A stretch of DNA of 64,000 nt from Zongyangia gallinarum (GTDB taxonomy: Bacteria > Bacillota > Clostridia > Oscillospirales > Ruminococcaceae). The notes under the pieces are model-generated. The model saw only the letters and a program-made list of their open reading frames with translations. It did not search any database and was not told where the DNA came from. The stretch lies in the NCBI GenBank assembly GCA_904419315.1, contig CAJFQY010000001.1, positions 173,591 to 237,590 of the forward strand, written 5' to 3'. A program made the position numbers and the translations under genes. Positions 48,898-57,104 of this stretch are shown piece after piece; the stretch's first letter is position 1; the number at the start of each line of letters is the position of its first letter.

Positions 48898-50274
48898 ATG
48901 TACAATTTTAGAAAATGTACCATTGGCGTGGCGCCGACCCGCCGGGACACTTTTCTTAATAACTGCCGGGATCAGATCATGGAGCGGGTACGGCAGCTGG
49001 CGAAAACCTATGATGTCGAACTCGTTACGATCGAGGGCCTTGCCCGGGAAAATTTGCTCATTGATAATTGCGATATTGAAAAGATTGTTCGCCGCTTTCG
49101 AGAGAAGGATGTAGACGCAGTTTTTGTGCCTCATGCAAACTTTGGGCAAGAGGAAGCTGTTGCAAAACTTTGTAAAGCCATGGGGAAACCAGTGCTGCTC
49201 TGGGGGCCGCGGGATCCAGCGCCGCTGGGAGTAGTTGACCAGATGCAGGATCGGGCCTATGACGTGCAGTGCGGGCTTTTTGCAACAGGAAAGGCGCTGC
49301 TCTCCTATGGCATCCCCTTTACTTATATAGAAAATTGCTGGTTAGACTCTCCCATTTTAGAGAGGGGTTTTGAGGATTTTGTTAGAAGTGTTTGCGCTGC
49401 AAAAGCTTTCCGAGGTGCCCGGGTGGGACAATTAAGCGTACGTCCTTGGCAGTTCTTAACTGTGCGTTGTAACGAAAATGAACTTTTGGAAAAATTTGGA
49501 ATTGAGGTGACTCCCATTGAAAGCAGCGAAATTATAAGCGCAATTGGAAACATCCTCCAGAATAGGGCTTCTGATATACGGGATACGATTGTCGGCTGGA
49601 CGCAAAAAGCAGATCTTTCTGCGCTGGGTAATGATTCCCTGAAAAAAATGGCGGCCGCGGTTCTTGCCATCCGCGAGATTGCGGAACAAAACGGTTGCAA
49701 TGTCATGGCGGGTGAGTGCTGGAAAATGCTCCAGCAGGCCTATGGCATCAGCGCCTGCTTTGTATGGGGCGCACTAACAGATATGGGGCTTCCCGTTACC
49801 TGCGAAACCGATGTTTTAGGTGCGATAGGCTCTGGCGTAATGTTTGGTGCTACCCGGGGAGAAACAGCCCCCTTCTTTGCGGATATTACTGTCCGCCACC
49901 CCACCAACGACAATGCGGAACTCTTGTGGCATTGTGGCCCTTTCCCTTTATCACTAGCCAAAAAAGGAACGTCTCCTAGCGTCATTGGCGGCAAGGGCCA
50001 GTGGGAAATCGAGGGAGGCGACATCACAGTTTTGCGTATTGGATGCGATCGGGGAAAGTACACCATGTTTTCTGGGGAAGCGATGGGGATCGACGGCCCC
50101 AAAACCAATGGCAATTACATTTGGGTCGAAACTAAAGATTGGCCCAAGTGGGAGCGTAAACTGGTCACAGGACCGTATATTCACCATGTAACAGGTGCCC
50201 ATGGCAGATACCAAAAGATCCTCTTTGAGGCACTGAAATACATGGGAGATATTACGCCGGATCCTGCGGACTAA
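48898..50274 (+). CDS. L-fucose/L-arabinose isomerase-like protein
   Basis: 458 residues. Overall layout matches the L-fucose isomerase-like family: an N-terminal Rossmann-like region with DVDAVFVPHANFGQEEAVA, a central region with VGQLSVRPWQFLTVRCNENE, and a C-terminal domain with NDNAELLWHCGPFP and the acidic/His residues that bind Mn2+ (VTCETDVLGAIGSG). It should isomerise an aldose to a ketose. The exact sugar is not readable. GAGGAGG precedes the ATG. It lies between the aldo/keto reductase and the sugar-binding lipoprotein genes. Confidence 0.86.
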   Translation: MYNFRKCTIGVAPTRRDTFLNNCRDQIMERVRQLAKTYDVELVTIEGLARENLLIDNCDIEKIVRRFREKDVDAVFVPHANFGQEEAVAKLCKAMGKPVLLWGPRDPAPLGVVDQMQDRAYDVQCGLFATGKALLSYGIPFTYIENCWLDSPILERGFEDFVRSVCAAKAFRGARVGQLSVRPWQFLTVRCNENELLEKFGIEVTPIESSEIISAIGNILQNRASDIRDTIVGWTQKADLSALGNDSLKKMAAAVLAIREIAEQNGCNVMAGECWKMLQQAYGISACFVWGALTDMGLPVTCETDVLGAIGSGVMFGATRGETAPFFADITVRHPTNDNAELLWHCGPFPLSLAKKGTSPSVIGGKGQWEIEGGDITVLRIGCDRGKYTMFSGEAMGIDGPKTNGNYIWVETKDWPKWERKLVTGPYIHHVTGAHGRYQKILFEALKYMGDITPDPAD

Positions 50275-50311
50275 AACCATCATTCAATGACTTTGAAAAG
50301 GAGGAAGAGCT

Positions 50312-51418
50312 ATGTTGAAGAAACGGTTGATTGCATGTTTACTATTGTGTGCAATGCTGCTAACCCTGGCCGGATGCACCGGCGGTGGAGAAAATTCTGG
50401 CAGCGGAGTAGGGAATGTTTCAGGCAGTACTGCAGAGGGTGACGGCACCATCCGGGTAGGTGTCATCTGGCGCCGGTTTGACGATGCCTTCCAAACTGGT
50501 TTCCGTAAAATCATGGAAGATGAGGCAAAAAAAATGGGGATTGATATCAATATGCAGGACGGAGAAGAGGATGTGGCCATTGCCAACAATAAGCTGGATG
50601 CCTTGCTGGCTAACGGTTATAAGTTACTGGGCATTATCCCGAAGGACCGCAATGCCCCCACTGCCATGATTGAGAAATGTAAACGAGATGATGTCCCAGT
50701 TGTGTTTATCAACACGGAGCCCATGCCTGAGGCTATGGAGTCCTATGACAAGGTGTGGTATGTAGGAGCGCCCGCAAAGGACTCTGGTACGATGAGCGCA
50801 CAGGTGCTCTGTGATTATTGGAACGGGAACACAGAAATCGCCGACAAAAATGGCGATGGGAAGTTGCAGCTCATCATCCTGCAAGGAGAACCTGGCCACT
50901 CTGATGTTACGCTGCGTTGTGAAGCTTACCACGAGACTCTAGAAGAAAATGGGATTGAGTATGAAGTGGTGAAAGAAGATACAGCTATGTGGATGACCGA
51001 TCAGGCACAGAATAAAATGGCGGCCTGGTTGACAGAGTTAGGAGATCAGGGGATTGAAGGTGTACTCTGCAATAATGATGCCATGGCGATTGGCGCGATG
51101 AACGCCTGCATCCAATCGGGATTAAATCAAAATGGGCCGGGCAGTGAAGACTATATCCCCATCTGCGGCGTAGATGCGACCATAGAAGCATTGGAAGCGA
51201 TGAAAAACGGTACCTTGCTGGGCACCTGCGAGAATCCCCGTCTGGGACAGTCCCAGGCATTCCTAAACGTGATTTCTGCCATTGCCGAGGGGAATTATGA
51301 TATCACTGAGGAAATTGTAAATGTGGAAGGAGCTGAAGTAGACGGCAAATACATTTGGATTCCTTATGTGAAAGTGGATGCCGACAATGTTGAAGAAGTG
51401 CTTGCCCGCCAGCAATGA
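50312..51418 (+). CDS. Sugar-binding lipoprotein of ABC importer (MglB/RbsB type)
   Basis: 368 residues. The signal MLKKRLIACLLLCAMLLTLA ends in lipobox LAGC, then a Gly/Ser linker. The mature part is a periplasmic-binding-protein-like I domain (Peripla_BP_4): IRVGVIWRRFDDAFQTGFRK, GYKLLGIIPKDRNAPTAMIE, LCNNDAMAIGAMNA and ICGVDATIEALEAMKNG. Such proteins bind monosaccharides such as galactose, ribose or fucose. AAAGGAGG precedes the ATG. The ATPase and permease genes follow directly. Confidence 0.93.
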   Translation: MLKKRLIACLLLCAMLLTLAGCTGGGENSGSGVGNVSGSTAEGDGTIRVGVIWRRFDDAFQTGFRKIMEDEAKKMGIDINMQDGEEDVAIANNKLDALLANGYKLLGIIPKDRNAPTAMIEKCKRDDVPVVFINTEPMPEAMESYDKVWYVGAPAKDSGTMSAQVLCDYWNGNTEIADKNGDGKLQLIILQGEPGHSDVTLRCEAYHETLEENGIEYEVVKEDTAMWMTDQAQNKMAAWLTELGDQGIEGVLCNNDAMAIGAMNACIQSGLNQNGPGSEDYIPICGVDATIEALEAMKNGTLLGTCENPRLGQSQAFLNVISAIAEGNYDITEEIVNVEGAEVDGKYIWIPYVKVDADNVEEVLARQQ

Positions 51419-51493
51419 TGAACTTAGCAGCAAAGGGGGAGAAATTTCTCCCCCTTCGCTGCCCCATCTCCAATAGATTGAGAGGTGAAGACA

Positions 51494-53020
51494 GTGAGTG
51501 AATATCGTCTGGAGATGACTGGCATTGTCAAGCGCTTTCCTGGTGTATTAGCTTTGGATCATGTGGATTTAAAGGTCAAACCAGGGTCGGTTCATGCATT
51601 AATGGGGGAAAACGGTGCAGGAAAGTCTACATTGATGAACTGCCTTTTTGGAATTTACAAAAAGGATGAGGGGGAAGTCTGTTTAGATGGGGAAAAGATA
51701 GAAATAAAAAACGCCTATCATGCCATTGAATCTGGTATAGCGATGATCCATCAGGAACTCAACCCCATTCCAGATCAAAATGTCCAGGATAATATTTGGG
51801 TAGGCCGCTATGAGAAGAAATTCGGTGTCATCGACGACAAAAAAATGTACCAAAAGACAAAAAAGTTGATGGAAGAGGTTGGTTTTGATATTGACCCTAA
51901 GGCATATGCAAGGGATTTATCCGTCTCTGAACTACAGGCGGTAGAGATTGCGAAGGCGATTTCCTACCATGCTAAAGTTGTGGTTATGGACGAGCCCACA
52001 TCCTCTCTTACCAGCAGTGAGACACAAAAATTATTTCAGATTATCCGGGGTATTAGGGATACAGGCGCTTCCGTTATTTACATTTCCCATAAAATGGAGG
52101 AGATTTTTGAGGTTGCCGACCAAGTTACGATCATGCGGGATGGTACGACAGTCGGTACGTGGCCTACCAAAGAGTTGACTGTGGACGAGGTAATCAACAA
52201 GATGGTTGGGCGCACCTTGGAAAACCGTTTTCCGGAACAAGATGTCCCGCCCAGAGATGAACCGATGATTCGTGTGGAAAATTTGACTTCTGTGGACTCC
52301 AGAAGTTTTCGGGATATCAGCTTTACCCTGCGAAAAGGTGAGATTATGGGAGTTGGAGGCCTAGTTGGAGCACAGCGCACCGAAATGGTAGAAGCTCTAT
52401 TTGGGCTACGTCCGATTGCCTCCGGTACAATTTTTAAGGAAGGAAACCGTATTAGGATAAAAAACCCGCAGCAGGCCATTCAAAATGGTTTTGCATTGCT
52501 CACAGAAGAAAGGCGGGCAACAGGAATTCTCCCGCTTCTATCTGTGGAAAATAACATCTTAGTGGCCAACCTGCGCAAATATTCAAACCGTTTTAAGATG
52601 ATCCGGGAGAAAGCAGCCCATGAGGGGGTTCTGGGTATTTGTAAGGCGCTCAATGTGAAGACGCCATCATTAAAGGCAAAGATCATGAACCTTTCTGGCG
52701 GCAACCAACAGAAAGTACTGCTCGGCCGCTGGCTGCTAACAAATTCCAATGTTCTCATTTTAGATGAGCCCACCAGGGGAATCGATGTGGGGGCAAAATT
52801 TGAGATCTATAAGATTATGCGGAATCTCGCAGCCCAAGGGAATTCTATTATTATGGTTTCTTCAGAGCTACCGGAACTGCTGGGTATGTCAGATCGAATT
52901 TTGGTTATGTGTGACGGCAGGATGACGGGGATGATTCCGAAGGGAAAGGCAACACAAGTAGAGGTTATGCGGCTGGCTACCCAATTTATGTCAGGGAAAG
53001 GGAGGGAGCAAACATGTTAA
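51494..53020 (+). CDS. Sugar ABC importer ATP-binding protein (MglA/RbsA type)
   Basis: 508 residues with two fused nucleotide-binding domains, normal for the family. Domain 1 has Walker A GENGAGKST and the signature region LSVSELQAVEIAKA. Domain 2 has the usual degenerate P-loop GGLVGAQRTE, signature LSGGNQQKVLLGRWL and Walker B LILDEPTRGID. The frame opens at GTG 51485, but AGAGGTG sits seven bases before the GTG at 51494, so that start is used. It overlaps the permease gene by seven bases. Confidence 0.93.
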   Translation: MSEYRLEMTGIVKRFPGVLALDHVDLKVKPGSVHALMGENGAGKSTLMNCLFGIYKKDEGEVCLDGEKIEIKNAYHAIESGIAMIHQELNPIPDQNVQDNIWVGRYEKKFGVIDDKKMYQKTKKLMEEVGFDIDPKAYARDLSVSELQAVEIAKAISYHAKVVVMDEPTSSLTSSETQKLFQIIRGIRDTGASVIYISHKMEEIFEVADQVTIMRDGTTVGTWPTKELTVDEVINKMVGRTLENRFPEQDVPPRDEPMIRVENLTSVDSRSFRDISFTLRKGEIMGVGGLVGAQRTEMVEALFGLRPIASGTIFKEGNRIRIKNPQQAIQNGFALLTEERRATGILPLLSVENNILVANLRKYSNRFKMIREKAAHEGVLGICKALNVKTPSLKAKIMNLSGGNQQKVLLGRWLLTNSNVLILDEPTRGIDVGAKFEIYKIMRNLAAQGNSIIMVSSELPELLGMSDRILVMCDGRMTGMIPKGKATQVEVMRLATQFMSGKGREQTC

Positions 53021-54045
53021 CTACAGGTGCCATTTCAGAAAAACGACACCCCATTACAGCAATGAAGGTCAAACAATTTATCTACAATAAAGCCCTTTTG
53101 ATCGTGCTAACGATTGGCATTATTGTAATTGCTATAGTAAACCCTAACTTTCTGCAATTCCGCGTTCTCAAGGATATTCTTACACAATCAGCTGTAAAGC
53201 TTCTGGTTGCGCTGGGTCTGATGTTCCCACTGCTGACAGGTGGAACTGACCTGGCGGGAGGCCGGCAGGTCGGCCTGGCTGCTGTTGTTGCGGCCTCCAT
53301 GATGCAGACAGCCACCTATTCTTCCCGTTTTTTCCCTGGACTGCCACAGATACCGGTGATTGTACCGATTCTCATAGTTGTGGTGGTTTTGGCTATAGTG
53401 GGATTCTTTAATGGATTCATGGTGGCAAAGTTATCTCTACCGCCCTTTATCGCTACTTTGGGTATGTCCACCATTGTCTATGGAGCAAATCTTCTTTATT
53501 TTGGCATGGAACCAAATTCTGCCCAGCCTATTGGCGGGCTGCGTGATGATTTTACATTCTTGGCGCAGTATCAGATCTTCGGACAAATCAACATTCTTAT
53601 TGTCATCGCTGCGTTTTTCACAGTGGTAGTCTGGTTTATCCTTAATAAAACCACCTATGGCCGGATGGTTTACGCGGTGGGAGGGAATCCTAAAGCGGCT
53701 AAAGTGGCAGGAATCAACGTAGTGCTGATCCTCATCTCCGTCTATGTGATTGAGAGTATCTTGGTGGGCTTTGCCGGGATTTTGGAGGCGGCGAGGACTA
53801 TGAGTGCCCAGGCATCTTATGGCACTTCCTACGAGTTTGATGCTATCTCTGCCTGCGTGGTAGGCGGAGTCTCCCTCTCCGGCGGTGTAGGAAAGGTTTC
53901 TGGTGTTGTACTCGGTGTGATTATTTTCACAGTCATTAACTACGGTCTGGCATTTATAGGCGTAAATCCCAACTGGCAGTTAATCATTCGCGGCCTTATT
54001 ATCTGTGCCGCTGTAGCCTTTGATGTAAAAAAGACTGCTTTTTAA
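53014..54045 (+). CDS. Sugar ABC importer permease (MglC/RbsC type)
   Basis: 343 residues with about nine predicted membrane helices. BPD_transp_2 family features: LLTGGTDLAGGRQVGLAAVV near the third helix, GFFNGFMVAKLSLPPFIATLG, VYAVGGNPKAAKVAGINV in the EAA-like loop, and SACVVGGVSLSGGVGKVSG. It forms the sugar channel and closes the ROK operon. GGGAGG precedes the ATG inside the end of the ATPase gene. Confidence 0.93.
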   Translation: MLTTGAISEKRHPITAMKVKQFIYNKALLIVLTIGIIVIAIVNPNFLQFRVLKDILTQSAVKLLVALGLMFPLLTGGTDLAGGRQVGLAAVVAASMMQTATYSSRFFPGLPQIPVIVPILIVVVVLAIVGFFNGFMVAKLSLPPFIATLGMSTIVYGANLLYFGMEPNSAQPIGGLRDDFTFLAQYQIFGQINILIVIAAFFTVVVWFILNKTTYGRMVYAVGGNPKAAKVAGINVVLILISVYVIESILVGFAGILEAARTMSAQASYGTSYEFDAISACVVGGVSLSGGVGKVSGVVLGVIIFTVINYGLAFIGVNPNWQLIIRGLIICAAVAFDVKKTAF

Positions 54046-54090
54046 GACAAGGAGTCCATATTTTCCTCCCATCTTCTCACTTAAGAGCAA

Positions 54091-54135
54091 AGCAAGCCCC
54101 GGCGCTTTGGATTTTCCTCAGCGCCGGGGCTTGCT
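54091..54135. terminator. Bidirectional terminator between the sugar importer and transketolase genes
   Basis: AGCAAGCCCCGGCGC pairs perfectly over 15 bp with GCGCCGGGGCTTGCT around a 15-base loop. It ends two convergent operons, although T-runs are weak. Confidence 0.8.
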
Positions 54136-54151
54136 GCAACGATGGGCAGTA

Positions 54152-55120
54152 TTATTTCAGCAGTTCTTTGACGGTGCGGGCAATCCCCTCCGGATCCATG
54201 CCGTAGTACCGGTAGACCTCGTCGGTATCGCCGAGGACGGCGAACTCGTCAGGGAGGCCCACCCGTTTAAACTTGCCGGAGAATCCAGCCTCCAGCAGCA
54301 CTTCCGCCACAGCGCCGCCTAGGCCGCCGTTGATGGAGTGCTCCTCCACCGTGACCACATTCCCCGTCTCCTTTGCGCAGCGCAGAAGGGTTTCGGTATC
54401 CATGGGCTTGATGGTGTGCATATCCAGGACCTGGGCGCTGATGCCGTAGGCTTCCCGCAGCTTTTTGGCGGCCATCATAGACCAGTAGACGCTGGAACCT
54501 GCGGAAACCAGGGTGACATCCTTGCCGGGGAGGGTTTCGATGGCTTTGCCAAAGGCATAATCATAGTCCCCATCGGCGTAGACCTGGGGGGAACCGCCCC
54601 GGTCGATGCGGATGACCATGGGCCCTTCATAGGTAAAGGAGGCCCGAATGGCTTTGGCGCATTGGGCGGCGTCGGCGGGCACCTCAATGAGCAGGTTGGG
54701 GATGGCCCGGTAAAGGGCCAGATCAGCGATACAGTTGTGGGTTGGCCCGCCGCCGGCGGTAAGGCCTGCGTGGGTGCCGATCAGCCGGACATTGACGTCA
54801 TTATAGGCGATATCGGTATGGATTTGGTCGGCGGTCCGCAGGGAGAGGAAGGGGCCGAAGACCTGGGAATAGACCACCTGCCCCGAGAGGGCCAGTCCCG
54901 CGGAAGCGCCTACCTGGTTGGGCTCGGCAATGCCGAAGTTGATGCAGCGGTCGGGATATTTTTGGATCAGCTTTCCCGCCGAGGAGGAGGGGGTGACATT
55001 GTCGGTATAAGTAAAGACAAAATCCAGCCCTTCATCCGCCATCCGCAGCAGCTCCTCTGCATAGGCTTCCCGGGCGCTGGAAAGCATCTGGTCAAAGTTA
55101 TAGGTTGTTTTGACGGCCAT
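54152..55120 (-). CDS. Transketolase C-terminal subunit
   Basis: 322 residues. Contains the pyrimidine-binding and C-terminal transketolase domains: GIAEPNQVGASAGLALSGQV, FLSLRTADQIHTDIAYNDVN, IGTHAGLTAGGGPTHNCIAD and VVTVEEHSINGGLGGAVAE. With the N-terminal subunit it forms a split transketolase that moves two-carbon units between sugar phosphates. It starts right after the stop of its partner; AGGAGGGTG overlaps the end of that gene. Confidence 0.94.
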   Translation of the reverse strand: MAVKTTYNFDQMLSSAREAYAEELLRMADEGLDFVFTYTDNVTPSSSAGKLIQKYPDRCINFGIAEPNQVGASAGLALSGQVVYSQVFGPFLSLRTADQIHTDIAYNDVNVRLIGTHAGLTAGGGPTHNCIADLALYRAIPNLLIEVPADAAQCAKAIRASFTYEGPMVIRIDRGGSPQVYADGDYDYAFGKAIETLPGKDVTLVSAGSSVYWSMMAAKKLREAYGISAQVLDMHTIKPMDTETLLRCAKETGNVVTVEEHSINGGLGGAVAEVLLEAGFSGKFKRVGLPDEFAVLGDTDEVYRYYGMDPEGIARTVKELLK

Positions 55121-55990
55121 TTATCTCACCCTCCTGTTCTTTTCCACGCTGAGAAGTGCCCGTTCCAGCTCATCTTTGGCAATGCCGCCGCCGTGCCAGT
55201 TGGGGTTGTTCTCCATAAAGTCCACGCCTTTGCCCTTGACGGTGTTGGAAATGATGAAAATGGGCTTTCTCCGGCTCAGGGGATCAGAGGGCGGCAGGGA
55301 TTCCAGGGCGGCGCAGACAGCGTACATGTCGTTGCCGTCGATTTCCATCACATCCCAGCCAAAGGCCCGCAGCTTTTCGTCCAGGGGATCCAGGTTGAGG
55401 ATCTGGGAGGTGGGGCCGGTCATCTGCAGCTGGTTTTTGTCCACAATGGCCACCAGATTGCCCAGCTGGAAATGGCCAGCGGACATGATAGCCTCCCAGT
55501 TGGTGCCTTCATCCAGTTCGCCGTCGCCGACAATGACAAAGGTGCGCCAGTTTTTCTTCTGCTTTCGGGCGCCCAGGGCCAATCCCAGGGCGATGGAAAA
55601 GCCATGTCCCAGACTGCCGGCGGATACCTCGATGGCGGGGACATATTTTCGGTTGGGGTGCATGCCGAACTTGGCGGTGTCTAAAGTTTCAAAATGCTCC
55701 ACCATATAATCCATGGTGTACATGCCCAGGTCTGCGAAGATGGTGTAGAGGGTTTCCCCACAGTGCCCTTTGCTCAGCACCAAGCGGTCCCTGTCCTCCC
55801 ATTTGGGATTTTTCGGGTCGTAGTTCATGTAGTGGTAATAGAGGGCCACCGCCATCTCCACCAGGGAGAGCTCCCCGCCCAGATGGCCCATGCCGATACG
55901 GTAGATAAATTGAAGCAGGTCCCGGCGGATCTGATAGGCTTTTTCCTCCAGCTCCTTGACAAGCTCCATGTCCACAGGATAGGTAACCAT
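55121..55990 (-). CDS. Transketolase N-terminal subunit
   Basis: 289 residues, the thiamine-diphosphate pyrophosphate-binding half. YRIGMGHLGGELSLVEMAVA contains the conserved His, LVLSKGHCGETLYTIFADLG follows, and GDGELDEGTNWEAIMSAGHF is the ThDP motif. It acts only with the downstream subunit. AAGGAG precedes the ATG. A regulator of the AraC family is divergent from it and may control the pair. Confidence 0.95.
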   Translation of the reverse strand: MVTYPVDMELVKELEEKAYQIRRDLLQFIYRIGMGHLGGELSLVEMAVALYYHYMNYDPKNPKWEDRDRLVLSKGHCGETLYTIFADLGMYTMDYMVEHFETLDTAKFGMHPNRKYVPAIEVSAGSLGHGFSIALGLALGARKQKKNWRTFVIVGDGELDEGTNWEAIMSAGHFQLGNLVAIVDKNQLQMTGPTSQILNLDPLDEKLRAFGWDVMEIDGNDMYAVCAALESLPPSDPLSRRKPIFIISNTVKGKGVDFMENNPNWHGGGIAKDELERALLSVEKNRRVR

Positions 55991-56028
55991 ATGATTGACT
56001 CCTTTCTTCCTTGTTTTCTCTTGTCTTT

Positions 56029-56057
56029 ACTATAAAACGGAGGGGGGAAAATAACAA
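56029..56057 (-). promoter_or_regulatory. Promoter of the split transketolase operon
   Basis: On the minus strand TTGTTA (56057-56052) and TATAGT (56034-56029) are 17 bases apart, about 40 bases before the start codon. Confidence 0.6.
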
Positions 56058-56123
56058 TCTTTCAAAAGGACAGGAAAACGGCGGTTATGTCCGTTTGGAG
56101 GGAATTGTCCTGGGGAGGCTGGT

Positions 56124-57047
56124 GTGTTAAAATTAAACAGAAAGGCGGGAGATGATCCAGTGTACAGGCAGAAGCAAAGCCCCTATTATGATCCGTTTGT
56201 CACCAAAATCCCCACCGACTCCTTTGAGCTGGTGGTCAACTATATGGAGCGCCACGACGAAACCACGGCGGAATTCCCCCACACCCACACCTCCTGTGAG
56301 ATCTACTATGCGCTGGAGGGGGAGGTCCATCTTTCCGCTGGGGAAGAGATCCACACCATGAAGCCGGGAGAGTTTGCCTTCCTTCCCCCGGAGGTAACCC
56401 ACCGGGTAATTTATGAGCCCAATCTGCCCAAAAAGTACTTTGTGGTCATCTTCGATATCCGGGAGCATGGAGCCTCCCAGGAGGAAAACTCGGACGGGGC
56501 GGTGCTCACCCGTCTGGCGGCCGCCGGAACCCACTTTGGAAAGGACGAAAACAAAGCCGACCAAATTTTTGAAGGCCTTTGCCGGGAGATCGTTTCCCAC
56601 CCCTTTGGATGGCGGGCCATGCTCCCCGCACTCTATCTGCAGCTTATCCTCAGCATCCTGCGCAATATGGTGCCGGGAACTCCCCAGGAAATGAGACAGG
56701 AGCCGCCGAATCTGGCGATTCAGATTACCAAGTACATTTATGCAAACTACGACCAGGATATCACCTTGCAGGACATTGCCGATGCGCTGCATATTTCTCC
56801 CCGGCATATCAGCCGCCTGTTTTATGAGTATTTCGGCACTGGGTTTGCCAAGACCCTCAGCATCTACCGGCTCAACTACGCCAAGAACTACCTGTGCGAC
56901 ACCGACCTGCCGGTGGAAGAGATCGCGTCCCTGGTGGGCTTTTCCACCCCCAACGCCCTCTACCGGCTGTTTAAGGAGACGGAGGGCATTTCCATTGCCG
57001 AATACCGGAAAAAATACCGTTCCCACAGCAGGGAGGGGAAGCAATAG
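56124..57047 (+). CDS. AraC-family regulator with cupin sensor domain
   Basis: 307 residues. The N-terminal cupin (about 35-110) contains FPHTHTSCEIYYALEGEVHL and MKPGEFAFLPPEVTHRV. The C-terminal AraC domain (about 205-300) has two helix-turn-helix units: ITLQDIADALHISPRHISRL and LPVEEIASLVGFSTPNALYR. The sensor probably binds a sugar. The GTG start has GGGGAGG five bases upstream; a second GTG 36 bases later is an alternative. It is divergent from the transketolase genes, its likely target. Confidence 0.92.
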   Translation: MLKLNRKAGDDPVYRQKQSPYYDPFVTKIPTDSFELVVNYMERHDETTAEFPHTHTSCEIYYALEGEVHLSAGEEIHTMKPGEFAFLPPEVTHRVIYEPNLPKKYFVVIFDIREHGASQEENSDGAVLTRLAAAGTHFGKDENKADQIFEGLCREIVSHPFGWRAMLPALYLQLILSILRNMVPGTPQEMRQEPPNLAIQITKYIYANYDQDITLQDIADALHISPRHISRLFYEYFGTGFAKTLSIYRLNYAKNYLCDTDLPVEEIASLVGFSTPNALYRLFKETEGISIAEYRKKYRSHSREGKQ

Positions 57048-57060
57048 AAATCTTTGCGGA

Positions 57061-57096
57061 AAAACAGGGCGTCCTCCCATGAGGACGCCCTGTTTT
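57061..57096. terminator. Bidirectional terminator between the AraC gene and the GNAT-galM gene
   Basis: A perfect 16-bp stem, AAAACAGGGCGTCCTC/GAGGACGCCCTGTTTT, with a four-base loop. Confidence 0.9.
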
Positions 57097-57104
57097 GGCT
57101 TTGC

